Positions 1 through 9,797 of a stretch of DNA of 64,000 bases are shown here, piece by piece. This DNA is from Cornus controversa. Its lineage: Eukaryota; Streptophyta; Magnoliopsida; Cornales; Cornaceae. Each line of letters starts with the position of its first letter. The first letter of the stretch is position 1. The translations under genes were made by a program, and so were the position numbers. Under the pieces are notes generated by a model that saw nothing but the letters and a program-made list of their open reading frames with translations, was not told where the DNA came from and did not search any database. Where the stretch lies: positions 8,853,501 through 8,917,500 of the forward strand of contig CM048850.1 in the NCBI GenBank assembly GCA_026545225.1, read 5' to 3'.

Positions 1-383
1 TCTCTTCCGACAAAGCTCAAAGCCACCATAGAAGCTCCAATATCAAACACCACTCACCGTATAGTCTCCGGCGAACTCTATCACTACCGACCCGAAGCAC
101 CATTGAAGCACCATCAAAGTTTTTTTGTTGATAAGTGTAACTAAATGAAAATAAAAATAATCAACAACAGTGTAGATTTAGACAATATTACAAAAATCTT
201 ATCTATAAGCACTAATGAAATAATACACTAATGAAGTAAGCATAGCACAAACCAAGGAACGGGAAGGCATCATTCTATAGAAACAATCACAACAACCAAT
301 TAAACAATAGCCAGAGACATATGGGTAACTCTTAGATCTGCCGCTCCATCACTCACACCTGTAAAGATAAAATTCATTCACAT
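1..383. other. Non-coding edge sequence, no feature recognised
   Basis: I see no convincing reading frame, RNA gene or terminal repeat here. The stretch is moderately AT-rich and does not match the other repeat blocks of the window. Confidence 0.4.
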
Positions 384-611
384 TTGTATGGGGCTCAGAA
401 CAGAAGCCGCAGCAGCGACACTCCGGACGGCGGAGTAATTAGTGGATCTGGTGGGGAAGTCGGCCGGTGGGGAGAGAAAGAGGATACAGAGAAGGTGGGG
501 AGCAACAATGGTGGTACAACGACTCTTCTTCCAACATTTGCGATTGTTGATTCGATCCCAGTGAAGACCATTGCAACGAAAGCAGAAACTGATCTCACCT
601 CCGGTGCCCAT

Positions 612-850
612 CCCTCCGGCACACACCATCGGTTTATATATCCACAAAGAACACAACCCAAAATCGCAACCATCCCTCCGGCGCCCATCCCTACGGCACA
701 CACCACCAGTTTATACATCCACAAAGAACACAACCCAAAATCCCTCCGGCACACACCACCAGTTTATACATCCACAAAGAACACAACCCAAAATCCCTCC
801 TGCACACACCACCGGTTTATACACCCACAAAGAACACAACCCAAAATCAG
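612..850. repeat. Minisatellite, about 53-bp unit, 3-4 copies
   Basis: A unit of about 53 bp (beginning CCCTCCGGCACACACC and ending CACAACCCAAAAT) is repeated in direct orientation. The last two copies are adjacent and nearly identical, and the first is separated by a short degenerate spacer. The repeat opens reading frames on both strands that have no recognisable domain, so I treat those frames as by-products of the repeat. Confidence 0.8.
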
Positions 851-899
851 TGACCCAATATCAATTTCAACAACAAATAAAATAGGTCAAGCTCAACAA

Positions 900-1437
900 C
901 AAATCAAATAGATCAACGACGTTATGACAACAATTGAGACTCACCTTTACAACAGGAGATCTAGATAGCGAGCACGCCGGACGGCTTCTTCTTCCAGATC
1001 GAGCAACGTCGTCCCATCGAAGTCCTGCAAGTTCCGACTCCGGGCTCCGGTCGTCGTCTGTCGCGGAGTCTAGCGGCTCACCCCATAGGCTTCAGTTGGG
1101 TTAAGATTTGGAGAAGAGAAGAGAAGGGAAGATTAGATTTGATGGAGTGAAGATGTGGGAGTGAAGATCTGAGAGTGAAGAGAAGTGTAAAACGGGAGAG
1201 AGAGATAGAGACATTGACAGAGATAAACAAAATAAAATAATAGTGAGTGGGTGCATTAAAATAATAGGGAGTGGGGTGAATTAATCATGACTGTTGATTG
1301 AGAATTAGGAGAGTAATTTTAGACCGTAGATAGGGATATATATTTTGAACCGTTAGATGAATTTTTTAAGTATTTGTGACCGTTAGATGATAAATTTATT
1401 TTGGGGGGAAATTCAAACTCAATGCTTAAATGTAAGA
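900..1437. other. Non-coding stretch, purine-rich, unassigned
   Basis: The part at 960-1090 is locally GC-rich. The part at 1100-1230 is rich in GAAGAG and GAGAGA. From 1320 to 1400 the motif ACCGTTAGATGA occurs twice. A short GC-rich frame on the minus strand near 960-1090 could be an old first-exon fragment, but nothing downstream supports a gene. Confidence 0.3.
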
Positions 1438-1438
1438 T

Positions 1439-1469
<31 letters not shown>
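1438..1469. repeat. (TA)n microsatellite downstream of MMP-psi1
   Basis: About 16 TA units. A TA tract lies at the same position downstream of MMP-psi2 (16844-16880) and MMP-psi3 (42553-42582), so the tract predates the duplication of the module. Confidence 0.9.
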
Positions 1470-1472
<3 letters not shown>

Positions 1473-1682
1473 TATGCAGTTAATCTTCCATTGAAGATCA
1501 TTTATTCTGGACGTAACAAGCCGCGAGTACGTATAACTCTTAGTTGTTAAATACAGGTTTATCACCCATATATACTTATTTTCTTTTTCTCATAGTAACA
1601 TTCTTATGATAACAAAAAAAAATAGAACATCATAGAACTATATCATATATAGTACTAATTAACCTATGGCTTTACCTTGTAC

Positions 1683-2370
1683 TTAAGAGTACAAGGCGCA
1701 TATACCTTTGATATCGTCAGTATGCAGATCCCTCTTGATAGTTCCACCAAAAAACGTTGCTTACGTAATGGCATTTGGATGATCAAGCCCAAGAAGATGC
1801 CCTATCTCATGAACTGCAACAGATTCCAAGTCTATTTGGTTGCTGTTCGTCGGATTGGTGCTCCAATTCTCATCAACATCATAGTGGAACCATCCTGTTG
1901 TTGGCGGAAAAACATGAGCCAATGTGCCAAATGGACCATCAAATGCGTTCTCATTGCCATCGCTATGATTACTGCGATGGAACCCAATAACAATGTCCCC
2001 AGTTGCACCCTGGGGAGCTTCCTGAAATGTGAATTGGCTCATAACTTGCCATCTCTTAAAAGCTTGCAAGCACACCGACCTCAATACTTGCAATTCCACA
2101 ACTTGGGCACTGGTTTAGAAGCTATAAGTGAGACGAGTTTTTGTGGAAGGCCACTTTGGCATTCCTGGCAAGAATGCATATTGAGCAACCGTGTTAAAAA
2201 GTTTGGGCTGTTTTATTTTTCTACTCGACATTGAATTTGTGGCATTGACAACATCAGGCCTACCACATCTTGGGAGCATCATTTGTTGAATGATTTTGGA
2301 GTCTAAATTTTCGGTGACCTTCAAGTGATAGCTTGATTGGTATGCTCTCACTGCATACTCTAAAATGCCA
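1683..2370 (-). pseudogene. MMP-psi1, 5'-truncated matrix metalloproteinase pseudogene
   Basis: The minus strand keeps the second half of the propeptide (VRAYQSSYHLKVTENLDS), the cysteine-switch motif PRCGRPD, most of the catalytic domain and the zinc site HEIGHLLGLDH, then the C-terminal block that ends in LYS plus stop near 1683. It matches the intact gene at 7668-8642 and the other two pseudogenes. Damage visible in the sequence: a nonsense codon replaces Gln just after LTYSF (about 2113). A second nonsense codon replaces the Tyr after the Met-turn position (about 1760). About four residues are lost after the zinc site, and the Met-turn Met reads Thr. The signal peptide, first half of the propeptide and promoter are missing, because the frame breaks off at 2370 where filler DNA and an LTR-L begin. 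It cannot encode a protease. Confidence 0.9.
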
Positions 2371-2407
2371 CATTGAATTTGTGGCATTGACAACATCAGG
2401 CCTACCA
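2371..2407 (+). repeat. 37-bp duplicated filler at the MMP-psi1 breakpoint
   Basis: Positions 2371-2407 repeat 2229-2265 exactly and in the same orientation (both begin CATTGAATTTGTGG), although the two copies are about 140 bp apart. The second copy lies exactly where MMP homology stops and LTR-L homology starts. This is the pattern of templated filler DNA copied during end-joining repair of a deletion. Confidence 0.75.
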
Positions 2408-2518
2408 AATATTTGTTTTAAATGTATTTTTCTTTTAAATAAAATATATAGGTTTTCGGGTTGCATGTTCTTTAAATTTTTTATTTTATCAGGTTGGGCT
2501 AGACTATTGGATTGGGCT

Positions 2519-2560
<42 letters not shown>
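2519..2560. repeat. (TA)n microsatellite inside LTR-L copy a
   Basis: About 21 TA units. The tract is much shorter in copies d (about 18460) and h (about 54130). Confidence 0.9.
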
Positions 2561-2564
<4 letters not shown>

Positions 2565-2849
2565 TTTTATTTATAGGTGGGCTAAGTATTTTATATTTAT
2601 TAATATAATTATTTAGAAATTTTATTTTAGTTTTCTAGAAAGAAAATTAAAATAAAAGAAAAAGAAAAGGGGGTTAGGGTTTCTGTCGTTTACACGTACA
2701 AAGACCGAAAGAGCGTAAACGTAAGAGAGAAGGGAGAGAATGAGCGTTTCATCAGGACGAGTTCGTGTTTGTCAAAAAGGCAAGTTCGAACTCTTCTCTT
2801 TCCCTTTAAATCTGTAGACATATATATTATTTGTATATACATGTTGCTA

Positions 2850-2850
<1 letters not shown>

Positions 2851-2884
<34 letters not shown>
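2851..2884. repeat. (TA)n microsatellite inside LTR-L copy a
   Basis: About 16 TA units, expanded relative to copies d and h. Confidence 0.9.
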
Positions 2885-2888
<4 letters not shown>

Positions 2889-4629
2889 CCTTTTTTTTGT
2901 ATTTAATTATGAAATTAAATGATTATGCATGCTAAGGTGAATTTTGTAGATTAAACATGAAGAATCTAGGGGTTTGCTACTGCTATAGGGTATTTTTGCA
3001 TATGTATATACATGTATGTATGACTGTATAGGCGAGTGTGTGTGTATATATATATATACGAACATGAAATTAAGTTTACTGTATTCATCATTTTTGAGGG
3101 TTTTTGTTCCGATCAATAGGTTGAGTTTGAAAATTTGAAAATCCTTGAAAATTTGGTTGTGAACCGTTGGGTAGATTGACGGGAATTTGAGTTTAAAATT
3201 TTAGATTTTTAAAACTTGAAATTGGGTGTTTTGATTTGGGCCGCGAGAGGGTGTGAATTTGGTACCAAAGCGTAGCTTAGATTGAGATGAGTTCAATGGT
3301 ATATTCATACCCGAGATTCGGTGCCCGAAAGTGGCTGGAAAGTTCTGGCACCATTGTTGATACGCTCTGTTGCAGGAAAGAAAAGAAGAAGAGAAGAAGA
3401 AGAAAGAAAAAAAAAGGAAAGGAGGGTGGGGGCAGCGCCCCCACGCACGTCGCTGGCCCCGGAGACGGCCGCAACGGGCCCCACACGCTGGGGCCCACCT
3501 CTGGGCCCAGTCCAGGGTATTTTTAATTTTTTTAAAATTTTAAAATTGGTTTTTAATTTAGAAAAATAGTAAAAATAATTTTTAAATTCTGAAAAATTCT
3601 AAAAAACTTTGGGTAACCTTTTAGGGACAGAATACACTTGGATTTTAAATTTCAAGTGGAAGTGAGCTTCCCTCGTGGTTAAATTGATTTTTAAAGTATG
3701 CCTCAAAATTGAGTTTTTATCTTCGTTTATTTGGAAAATATTTTTAATTGGTGGTTGTATTTTTTTTCCCTTCCTTAATTGTATTCTTTGAACTTATAAC
3801 TGTTCATGATATTTGATATTAGTTTAATTGTGTACGAGTTATTTTATTGTGGTGATTGAACTTCTGTTAGATTAAATTAATGTGCTAAGTAGGTTAGATC
3901 TTTTGTTTTGGTTTAATAAGTTAGTTGTAGAGACATGTAAGGATTGTCAAGGGGCATGTCAAGATTGCAAATACCTAATAAGGTATCTAGGGAGGTATGT
4001 AACGATTGTTAGGGGGCATGTCAGGATTGCCAATACCTAATAAGATATTCATAGATAGTATAGGAGACATGTCAGGATTGTCTATGTTTAATAGGGGTGA
4101 TACCTGAATTGGGACGATATATATGACGACTTATATTTTGGAAACATGAGATAAATAAGGAAATGATTTGTATATAATCATATATAGTGGTTGTTCCTCA
4201 TATAGAGAGTATGTTTACCGATTCTATGATTAAGTTGTATTAGAGAGAACTTGCTCGTGTGTTTAACCCACTTTGTTGATATTTCAGGTTCAAGGTAGTT
4301 TCTACCTCAAGGTTAGAGCGTAGTGGTCATCTAATCCTTACCAGACTTTAGTGTAGAGGCTTAGATCTTTTCATAAAGTATTTTACTTTTAATCTTTTTG
4401 GTTAAGGGGTCCTTGAGTTACGGGACTTCTAAGTTGTATTGATCAGACTAGAATTATGTATTTAACATTATTTATTATTATTTCAGTTAGACTTACTTTC
4501 CGCATTTATAATTTCTTTCTCTTTTGTTCTTGTATTCTATGCTTATTTGCTATGAGTTATAAGTATCCATTACGTTTTATGCGTGAGACTGGTCACCTCA
4601 TACGTGAAATTTGTTGGAAGTATTTCATT

Positions 4630-5600
4630 TAGGGTCAGTTTGGTTGGAAAGAAAGGGAAGGAAAAGAAAAGAAAGGTAAGGGAGGGAGATGAGATATTGT
4701 GTTTGGTATAAAATATTAGAAAGAAAAGAAAGGGGTTGGAAGGATTTGAAAGGTTACAGCTGGCATGAACAGTGGAAAATTTAATCCTCTCAAATATGGG
4801 TAGAAACAGACGGAAAGACTGCAATCTTTTAATACAATTTTCTTAATACCCAAACTGATCCTTAAGCTGCCTTTTCTTTTCAACAAGGATCAAAGTTGTA
4901 TTTGTGAGTATCACTTATGTTTCTGCATGGATCAGCGATATAAGTAAATTGAATCCTACATTTCATCTCATGGTTAGATTAGTGCTACCTACTTCTACTT
5001 TGGCAAATGCAGCTCACTTTTAATTTTGTTGCATCATTTTAATGGCATTTTTTTTATTGTGTCTTTTTTTTTTGGGTCCTCATCCAACTTTAGTGTGACA
5101 GATGAATCATTTTTAGGTGATTGTATTGACAGTGGGCTTTATCTAACCTTCCAGTTCTCCTCCAAGTGGCTCTAATGCTTCTCTACTACATGGTATATGA
5201 AATTGTATCTATGGCATGAGACTTACAAATACCCATGTTGTTATACTTCTCCGTTCTTAGCATTTTGATGTCTTATGCTTTAAATTTTCATGTTGTAGAT
5301 AAAATGATTAGCCACTATAAGCATGTTTAACTATCGATGGGTGTCATGCTTAACAATTCTATTCTTAACCTATAAATTTATCTTTTAAAATATAAAATGG
5401 TATAATGGTAAATTTATTAAACTAGTTTCCATTCATTTCTTTTCCCAAACATGATTACTATCCTTTCCTTTCTTTTCCTTCATTAATCAACCAAACACGA
5501 TAATAAGTTAATACTATTCTTCTCTTTCCTTTTTTTTTCTTTTCCCTTATAACTAATGTTATCATTTCTTTTCCTTTCCTTTGTACCAAACATAGCCCTA
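4630..5600. mobile_element. hAT-like non-autonomous DNA element, copy 1
   Basis: The two ends are imperfect inverted repeats: the left begins TAGGGTCAGTTTGGTTGG and the right ends ACCAAACATAGCCCTA, followed inward by matching GGAAAGGAAAAG-type purine runs. TAGGG..TGTTTGGT ends are common in hAT-derived MITEs. The interior of about 970 bp has no transposase frame. Other copies lie at 20444-20743 (cut), 56120-57100 and 58517-59948. The left end abuts the TTTAG target site of LTR-L, so the LTR landed in the tip of this element. The 8-bp target duplication expected for hAT was not found. Confidence 0.6.
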
Positions 5601-6131
5601 GAGAACTCAAATATGGAACTTCTCGAGGGTGTGGACGTTGGTGTGAAATCAAATATTTTAATACTTTATATAAATTGGGTCGTAGTCAGGACATATGGAA
5701 AGTAATGCATTACTTTGGAATTTGGGTTCACCTCCCCTGTTATTTTTCCAACATTTTACTCAGAAATAGTATATAACCACGTGAGTCACTAGCCTACAAA
5801 AGAAAGGTTGAGAGTGTGTTTACTTTAATTTTTGAATAAATAAAAAAATTAACTAATAGTGTGTATATATATATATATATTGTTGAATGTAAAGCCATAC
5901 AAGACGGGGTCATTGACGTGTTTTATGTGGAGAGAGAGATGCTAGAGCATTGCCTTGGAAGTTTCCTATTCCATTGGAAAGAAGACCCATATTAAACAGC
6001 TGACCAAACTCGCTAGGGGTCATTGGCGTGTCCAAAACAACACGCCTTGTATGGTTGGGCATTTCATTCAACGAAATGTGAAATCTGGGATTCTGATCAT
6101 AAACCTGACCTTAGTATTTTTCTTCCAATTT

Positions 6132-6134
<3 letters not shown>

Positions 6135-6180
<46 letters not shown>
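6135..6180. repeat. (TA)n microsatellite in the MMP 5' flank
   Basis: About 22 TA units. It is shorter in the orphan flank copies at about 34740 and 61778. Confidence 0.9.
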
Positions 6181-6185
<5 letters not shown>

Positions 6186-6350
6186 AATACACACTTCTGT
6201 ATGTTCTATCTCTCCACACAGAACACGCCAATGACCCCACCTTGTATGGTTCGTTATTCCATTCACAAATTAAATCAAAACCTACTAATTTCGTTATGTT
6301 AGTTACTAGGAACATAAGTTTTTTCTTTAATTCTCATATTTTTAGATGCT

Positions 6351-6564
6351 TGAGGCTGTTTTTGGTTCAATTATTGGAAGATAATTGTTAACAAGTACCA
6401 AAGCATAAATTAACAATTGTAAAAGAACTCAAGCAGAGCCTGTTCTCTTAAAACGATTTTCAGAAAACTATTAAACAACAATTTTCTGAATTGTTGAGTC
6501 TCTCTCTCTCTCTCTCTCTTTAATATGAAAAACTGTTCTGATCAAACTAATCAACCAAACACAC
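6351..6564. mobile_element. Small hAT-like MITE, about 0.2 kb
   Basis: The left end GAGGCTGTTTTTGGTTCAA and the right end TCAACCAAACACACC are imperfect inverted repeats of the TGTTTGGTT type. A close copy lies at about 61967-62172 in the orphan flank. Part of the element recurs inverted at about 60557-60820. A TC tract at 6499-6519 lies inside. Confidence 0.5.
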
Positions 6565-7557
6565 CAATTTATTTTCATACTTGACATGAATACCTTTTTG
6601 TACAGTATTTTTGCACAACTTGGGCAGTGGATTGATACTCGAGATAAAACTGAATATATGGAGTGTAACTTTTGTAAATCTAGAGGACAAGTGAGGATGT
6701 AATGATGATTGAGAATCAAGAGGTACAAAAAAGTAACATTTTTGTTATTTAAGATGGGCTAAATGGAAGTGTGCATCTATGAAAAAATCATAGAATCAAT
6801 GCAAGAAAGGTTAAATGGAAGTGCGCATCTATTATATTGTGTGATATGTGTATCTCCTTATGATTGAAAATGAAGTTTTATTGAACAATTATTAGACCAG
6901 TCATATTTTATGGTACCGAATGTTCGCCAGCTAGATAACAACATTTGCATAAAGTGAGTGTTGCAGAAATGTAAATGTTGAGATGGATATGAAGTAAGAC
7001 TAGAAATGATAAAATTAGAAATGAAAATATTCGGGAGATGGTTGGAGTAACACCTATTGGAGATAAAATAACTGAAAATCAATTTGAAAAGGCACAAAAT
7101 ACTTGACCTACCCTGCACAAAAAAGGGTTTAGAAATGAACACAATTTTATTTTAATACTTGACCTACTGCACAAAAAACCGCTTTGATAAGTTTAGTACA
7201 TAAGTAGAAGGAAAGGAGGAAATGCTGATCATTGATTTTCTTTTATAATTGGAAAAGTATTTCATACTTTTCCTTCACAATCATACAACTTGACTCCCTA
7301 GTCTTTCTTTCTTTGAATATATTTGTTCAGGTTTGAAAAAACATTGATCTCCTACAAAGTGTGAACTGGTCGTCCCATTCAATTTGTTTGCATTAATTGA
7401 CTCCAAAGTCTGCACCCTGTGTGTTTTTTCTTTTATAATTTTCCCGGTAAACTTAGGACTTCCAGGTTTGTTAGACCCTCCAATTAATTAAAAAATTGAA
7501 TTGGTTAAAATTGTATGTAATGAAAAATTGAACCATTCAAATACCTGATCTGGCCTC

Positions 7558-7667
7558 TCTATAAATTACTAGCCTTCCCGATCGAATTCTATACATACCA
7601 AACATCAACACAAAGCTAGCTAGCTAGCCTTCTATTGCTACAACAAATAGACTTAGAATATTATATT
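7558..7667 (+). promoter_or_regulatory. Core promoter and 5' leader of the intact MMP
   Basis: CTCTCTATAAATTA at about 7555-7568 contains a TATA box about 105 bp upstream of the chosen start codon. The same block (GGCCTCTCTATAAATTATTAG) is kept upstream of MMP-psi3, reading the minus strand at about 53775-53800. It has been deleted upstream of MMP-psi2. A start site about 30 bp downstream of the TATA box would give a leader of about 75 nt. It contains a GCTAGCTAGCTAGCC stretch near 7614-7628. Confidence 0.65.
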
Positions 7668-8642
7668 ATGGCTCCTAATCTCTCTCTTGTTTTAGGAGCT
7701 TTCCTCCTCCTTGTTGTGACAATACCTATCACTGCTGTTCAATCTGAAGATCACACCAAACCTCCCGGAAATGCCTTCAAGTTCCTTCAGCACTTGGAGG
7801 GTTGCCACAAGGGCCAGACAGTGAAGGGCCTTCATGAGCTCAAACGCTATCTCGAGAAGTTTGGCTACTTGAACTATGCTACTCATCATGATTCAAAGAC
7901 TACTACTACAACCCATCTCACCCATCATGCAAATGACGATGAGTTCGATGACCTTTTAGAATCTGCAGTGAGAGCATACCAATCAAATTATCACTTGAAG
8001 GTCACCGGAAACTTAGACTCCGAAACCATTCAAGAAATGATGCTCCCAAGATGTGGCATGCCTGATGTTGTCAATGCCACAAACACAATTATGTCAAGCA
8101 GAAAATTGAAACAGCCCAAAGTTTTCAACATGGTTGCTCAGTACACATTCTTCCGAGGAATGCCAAAGTGGCCTCCATCAAAAATGCGTCTCACTTATAG
8201 CTTCCAATCCAGTGCCCAAGTTGTGCAATTGCAAATATTGAGGTCAGTGTGTTCGCGAGCCTTTCAGAGATGGCAAGATGTGAGCCAATTCACATTTCAG
8301 GAAGCTCCCCAGGGTGCAACCGGGGACATTGTTATTGGGTTTCATCGCGGTAATCATAACGATGGGAGCCCATTTGATGGTTCAGGTGGCACATTGGCTC
8401 ATGCTTTTGCACCAACAAGAGGATGGTTCCACTATGATGCTGATGAGAATTGGAGTACTAATCCCACCAACATGAACCAATTTGACTTGGAATCTGTTGC
8501 AGTGCATGAGATCGGGCATCTTCTTGGGCTTGGCCACAGCACAGTGAGGAATGCCATTATGTTTGCGACCTTTTCTCCTCAAACTATCAAGAGGGATCTG
8601 CATGCTGATGATATTGAAGGAATACGCGTCTTGTACTCTTAA
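7668..8642 (+). CDS. Secreted matrix metalloproteinase (plant MMP, SMEP1-like), intact
   Basis: A zinc endopeptidase of the matrixin family (M10A), 324 residues in one exon, as usual for plant MMPs. Residues 1-26 form a signal peptide (hydrophobic LVLGAFLLLVVTIPI). Residues 35-135 form the propeptide with a peptidoglycan-binding-like fold (RAYQSNYHLKVTGNLD). The cysteine switch PRCGMPD is at 127-133 and keeps the enzyme latent until cleaved. The catalytic domain covers about 160-324, with zinc ligands H280, H284 and H290 in HEIGHLLGLGH, catalytic E281 and Met-turn M298. There is no hemopexin domain, transmembrane segment or GPI signal, so it is probably apoplastic. An in-frame ATG at 7635 exists, but the ATG at 7668 puts the signal peptide at the N-terminus and is the one shared by the pseudogenes. 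All key residues are present. The substrate is unknown; the family acts in wall remodelling, development and defence. Confidence 0.93.
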   Translation: MAPNLSLVLGAFLLLVVTIPITAVQSEDHTKPPGNAFKFLQHLEGCHKGQTVKGLHELKRYLEKFGYLNYATHHDSKTTTTTHLTHHANDDEFDDLLESAVRAYQSNYHLKVTGNLDSETIQEMMLPRCGMPDVVNATNTIMSSRKLKQPKVFNMVAQYTFFRGMPKWPPSKMRLTYSFQSSAQVVQLQILRSVCSRAFQRWQDVSQFTFQEAPQGATGDIVIGFHRGNHNDGSPFDGSGGTLAHAFAPTRGWFHYDADENWSTNPTNMNQFDLESVAVHEIGHLLGLGHSTVRNAIMFATFSPQTIKRDLHADDIEGIRVLYS

Positions 8643-8816
8643 TTAGTAGGACTACTACATATATATATCTATATATGTCACGTTTTCTTTTATGTTATCA
8701 TTTGAGTCTTACTATGAGAAAACAAAAAAAATAATTGAATACCGGTGATAAACCTGTAATCAACAAGAGTTATACTCGAGGCTTGTAATAAATGAATTTC
8801 TATTTAATAGAATTTC
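8643..8816 (+). other. 3' flank of the intact MMP with a possible poly(A) signal
   Basis: This stretch matches the 3' flanks of the three pseudogenes (reverse complement of about 1520-1680, 16960-17100 and 42650-42800). AATAAA at 8787-8792 is a candidate poly(A) signal, 24 bp before the TRIM starts. Confidence 0.5.
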
Positions 8817-9496
8817 TGTTAGAAATAAAAAAAGAATTGTATTAATTGAATTGATATTAGTTATATTGTCTTCATATTAAAAGTCTATTTATAGGCACAT
8901 AATCTTGGAGGCTAAGTAAACTTAGAAGACAAGAAATCTTAGTCCTAGATGGTTTAGGAAAAAGTGTAAGAAACCTATTAAGAAAATATATATAATCTAT
9001 AATAGAAAATGTATAATCTAACAGCTCTCACAAACTTAAGGTGAGTCATATGAAGTCAACTTCAGTTTGGAGACAAAATGTTGAATGCGGCTCGCGAAAG
9101 CAATCTGGTGATGTAACCAACTGTGGCTGTGAACACATACAAAGAAGCTGCAAAAGAGCCGGAAAGACCAAAAAAGGCTCGTTGGAGCGAAAACTAATTT
9201 AAAAATCAGAAAAGGATCTCGTTGAAATTAGCGACTTTGATACACAGATGTTATGGCTCGTGAAAGCAATTTTGACAATTGCCCACCGGGGATGAAACCG
9301 ATGGTGTCATCCCCAGCGGTGAGGGCGATAAACTGTGAAGACTACCAGGAATTAATAAGCTCTGATACCATGTTAGAAAAATAGAAAGAAAAGTGTATTT
9401 GATTGAATTGATCTTGATTATATTGTCTTAATCTTAATGAATAATACATAAAAGCCTATTTATACGCACATAATCTTGGAGGCTAAGTAAACTTAG

Positions 9497-9497
<1 letters not shown>
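8817..9497 (-). mobile_element. TRIM-like miniature LTR element downstream of MMP
   Basis: Two direct repeats (left 8817-9023, 207 bp, starting TGTTAGAA and ending TCTAACA; right from 9371, about 125 bp kept) flank 347 bp without coding capacity. Read on the minus strand, TGGTATCAGAGC (initiator-Met tRNA primer site) follows one LTR directly at 9359-9370, and a CACCTTAAGTTTGTGAGAGC block precedes the other (9024-9043), where the polypurine tract should be. This size and layout fit TRIM elements, which are moved by copia-like machinery. The right LTR ends in a TA tract, so its outer edge and the target duplication are lost. Confidence 0.75.

Positions 9498-9538
<41 letters not shown>
9498..9538. 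repeat. (TA)n microsatellite at the edge of the TRIM
   Basis: About 20 TA units. It replaces the outer part of the right LTR of the TRIM-like element. Confidence 0.9.
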
Positions 9539-9540
<2 letters not shown>

Positions 9541-9797
9541 TCTTTGAATAAAGGTCCAGTTCTTGTTACATCTATCATGTGTTTAGAGAGAATAACCGAA
9601 GACAAATCTAAGTTACTTGACTATATATATAGCAAATTGAGAAAGGACAATGCTTGGATCTTGTTTGGGAGAACCAACTTGGTCCTCCCAGTTAATGTGC
9701 TCCTATAAAATTTAGAAATCTGTTTAAAATTGAAAAGGATTAAAAAATGGCATTAACCATCTTCTGACGGGTTAACTCGAAACCCATCTGCGCACTC
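9539..9797. other. Unassigned spacer
   Basis: No frame or repeat was recognised, apart from CACTC at 9793-9797, the target duplication of LTR-L copy b. Confidence 0.4.

Larger units (their letters stand above)
2406..4627 (+). mobile_element. LTR-L copy a: solo long LTR, 5'-truncated
   Basis: It matches the complete copy at 18172-20441 but lacks roughly the first 175 bp. It ends in TATTTCA followed by TTTAG, which is the target-site duplication of the whole copy. Like copies b, e and f it carries a purine tract and a GC-rich island (about 3375-3510) that copies d and h lack. It contains no protein domain. The shared TTTAG edge and the MMP neighbour show that it is the same insertion as copies d and h, multiplied with the block. 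Confidence 0.75.
5601..7557 (+). other. 5' flank of the intact MMP gene, with embedded MITEs
   Basis: There are no coding genes here. The sequence contains the hairpin module GCCATACAAGACGGGGTC (from about 5893), its inverted relative at about 6190-6250, a (TA)n tract at 6135-6180, a small hAT-like MITE at about 6351-6564 and a TC tract. The same flank recurs at 34286-35099 (with a large internal deletion) and at 61440-63062, but neither copy is followed by an MMP gene. Transcription-factor sites cannot be assigned by eye. Confidence 0.6.

Noticed and set aside
384-911. Reading frames of 104-175 residues on both strands
   Set aside because: They are carried by the 53-bp minisatellite, have repeated low-complexity sequence and no domain.
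1677-2234. Plus-strand frames opposite the MMP pseudogenes (also 17094-17600, 42719-43294)
   Set aside because: They are antisense shadows of conserved MMP coding sequence, appearing in all copies for that reason.
2685-2700. GGTTAGGGTTTC, like a plant telomere repeat
   Set aside because: It is a single half-unit conserved as part of LTR-L, with no tandem TTTAGGG array.
7635-7667. Upstream in-frame ATG extending the MMP by 11 residues
   Set aside because: The extension (MLQQIDLEYYI) would sit in front of the signal peptide and is not shared with the pseudogenes, which begin MAPNLS.
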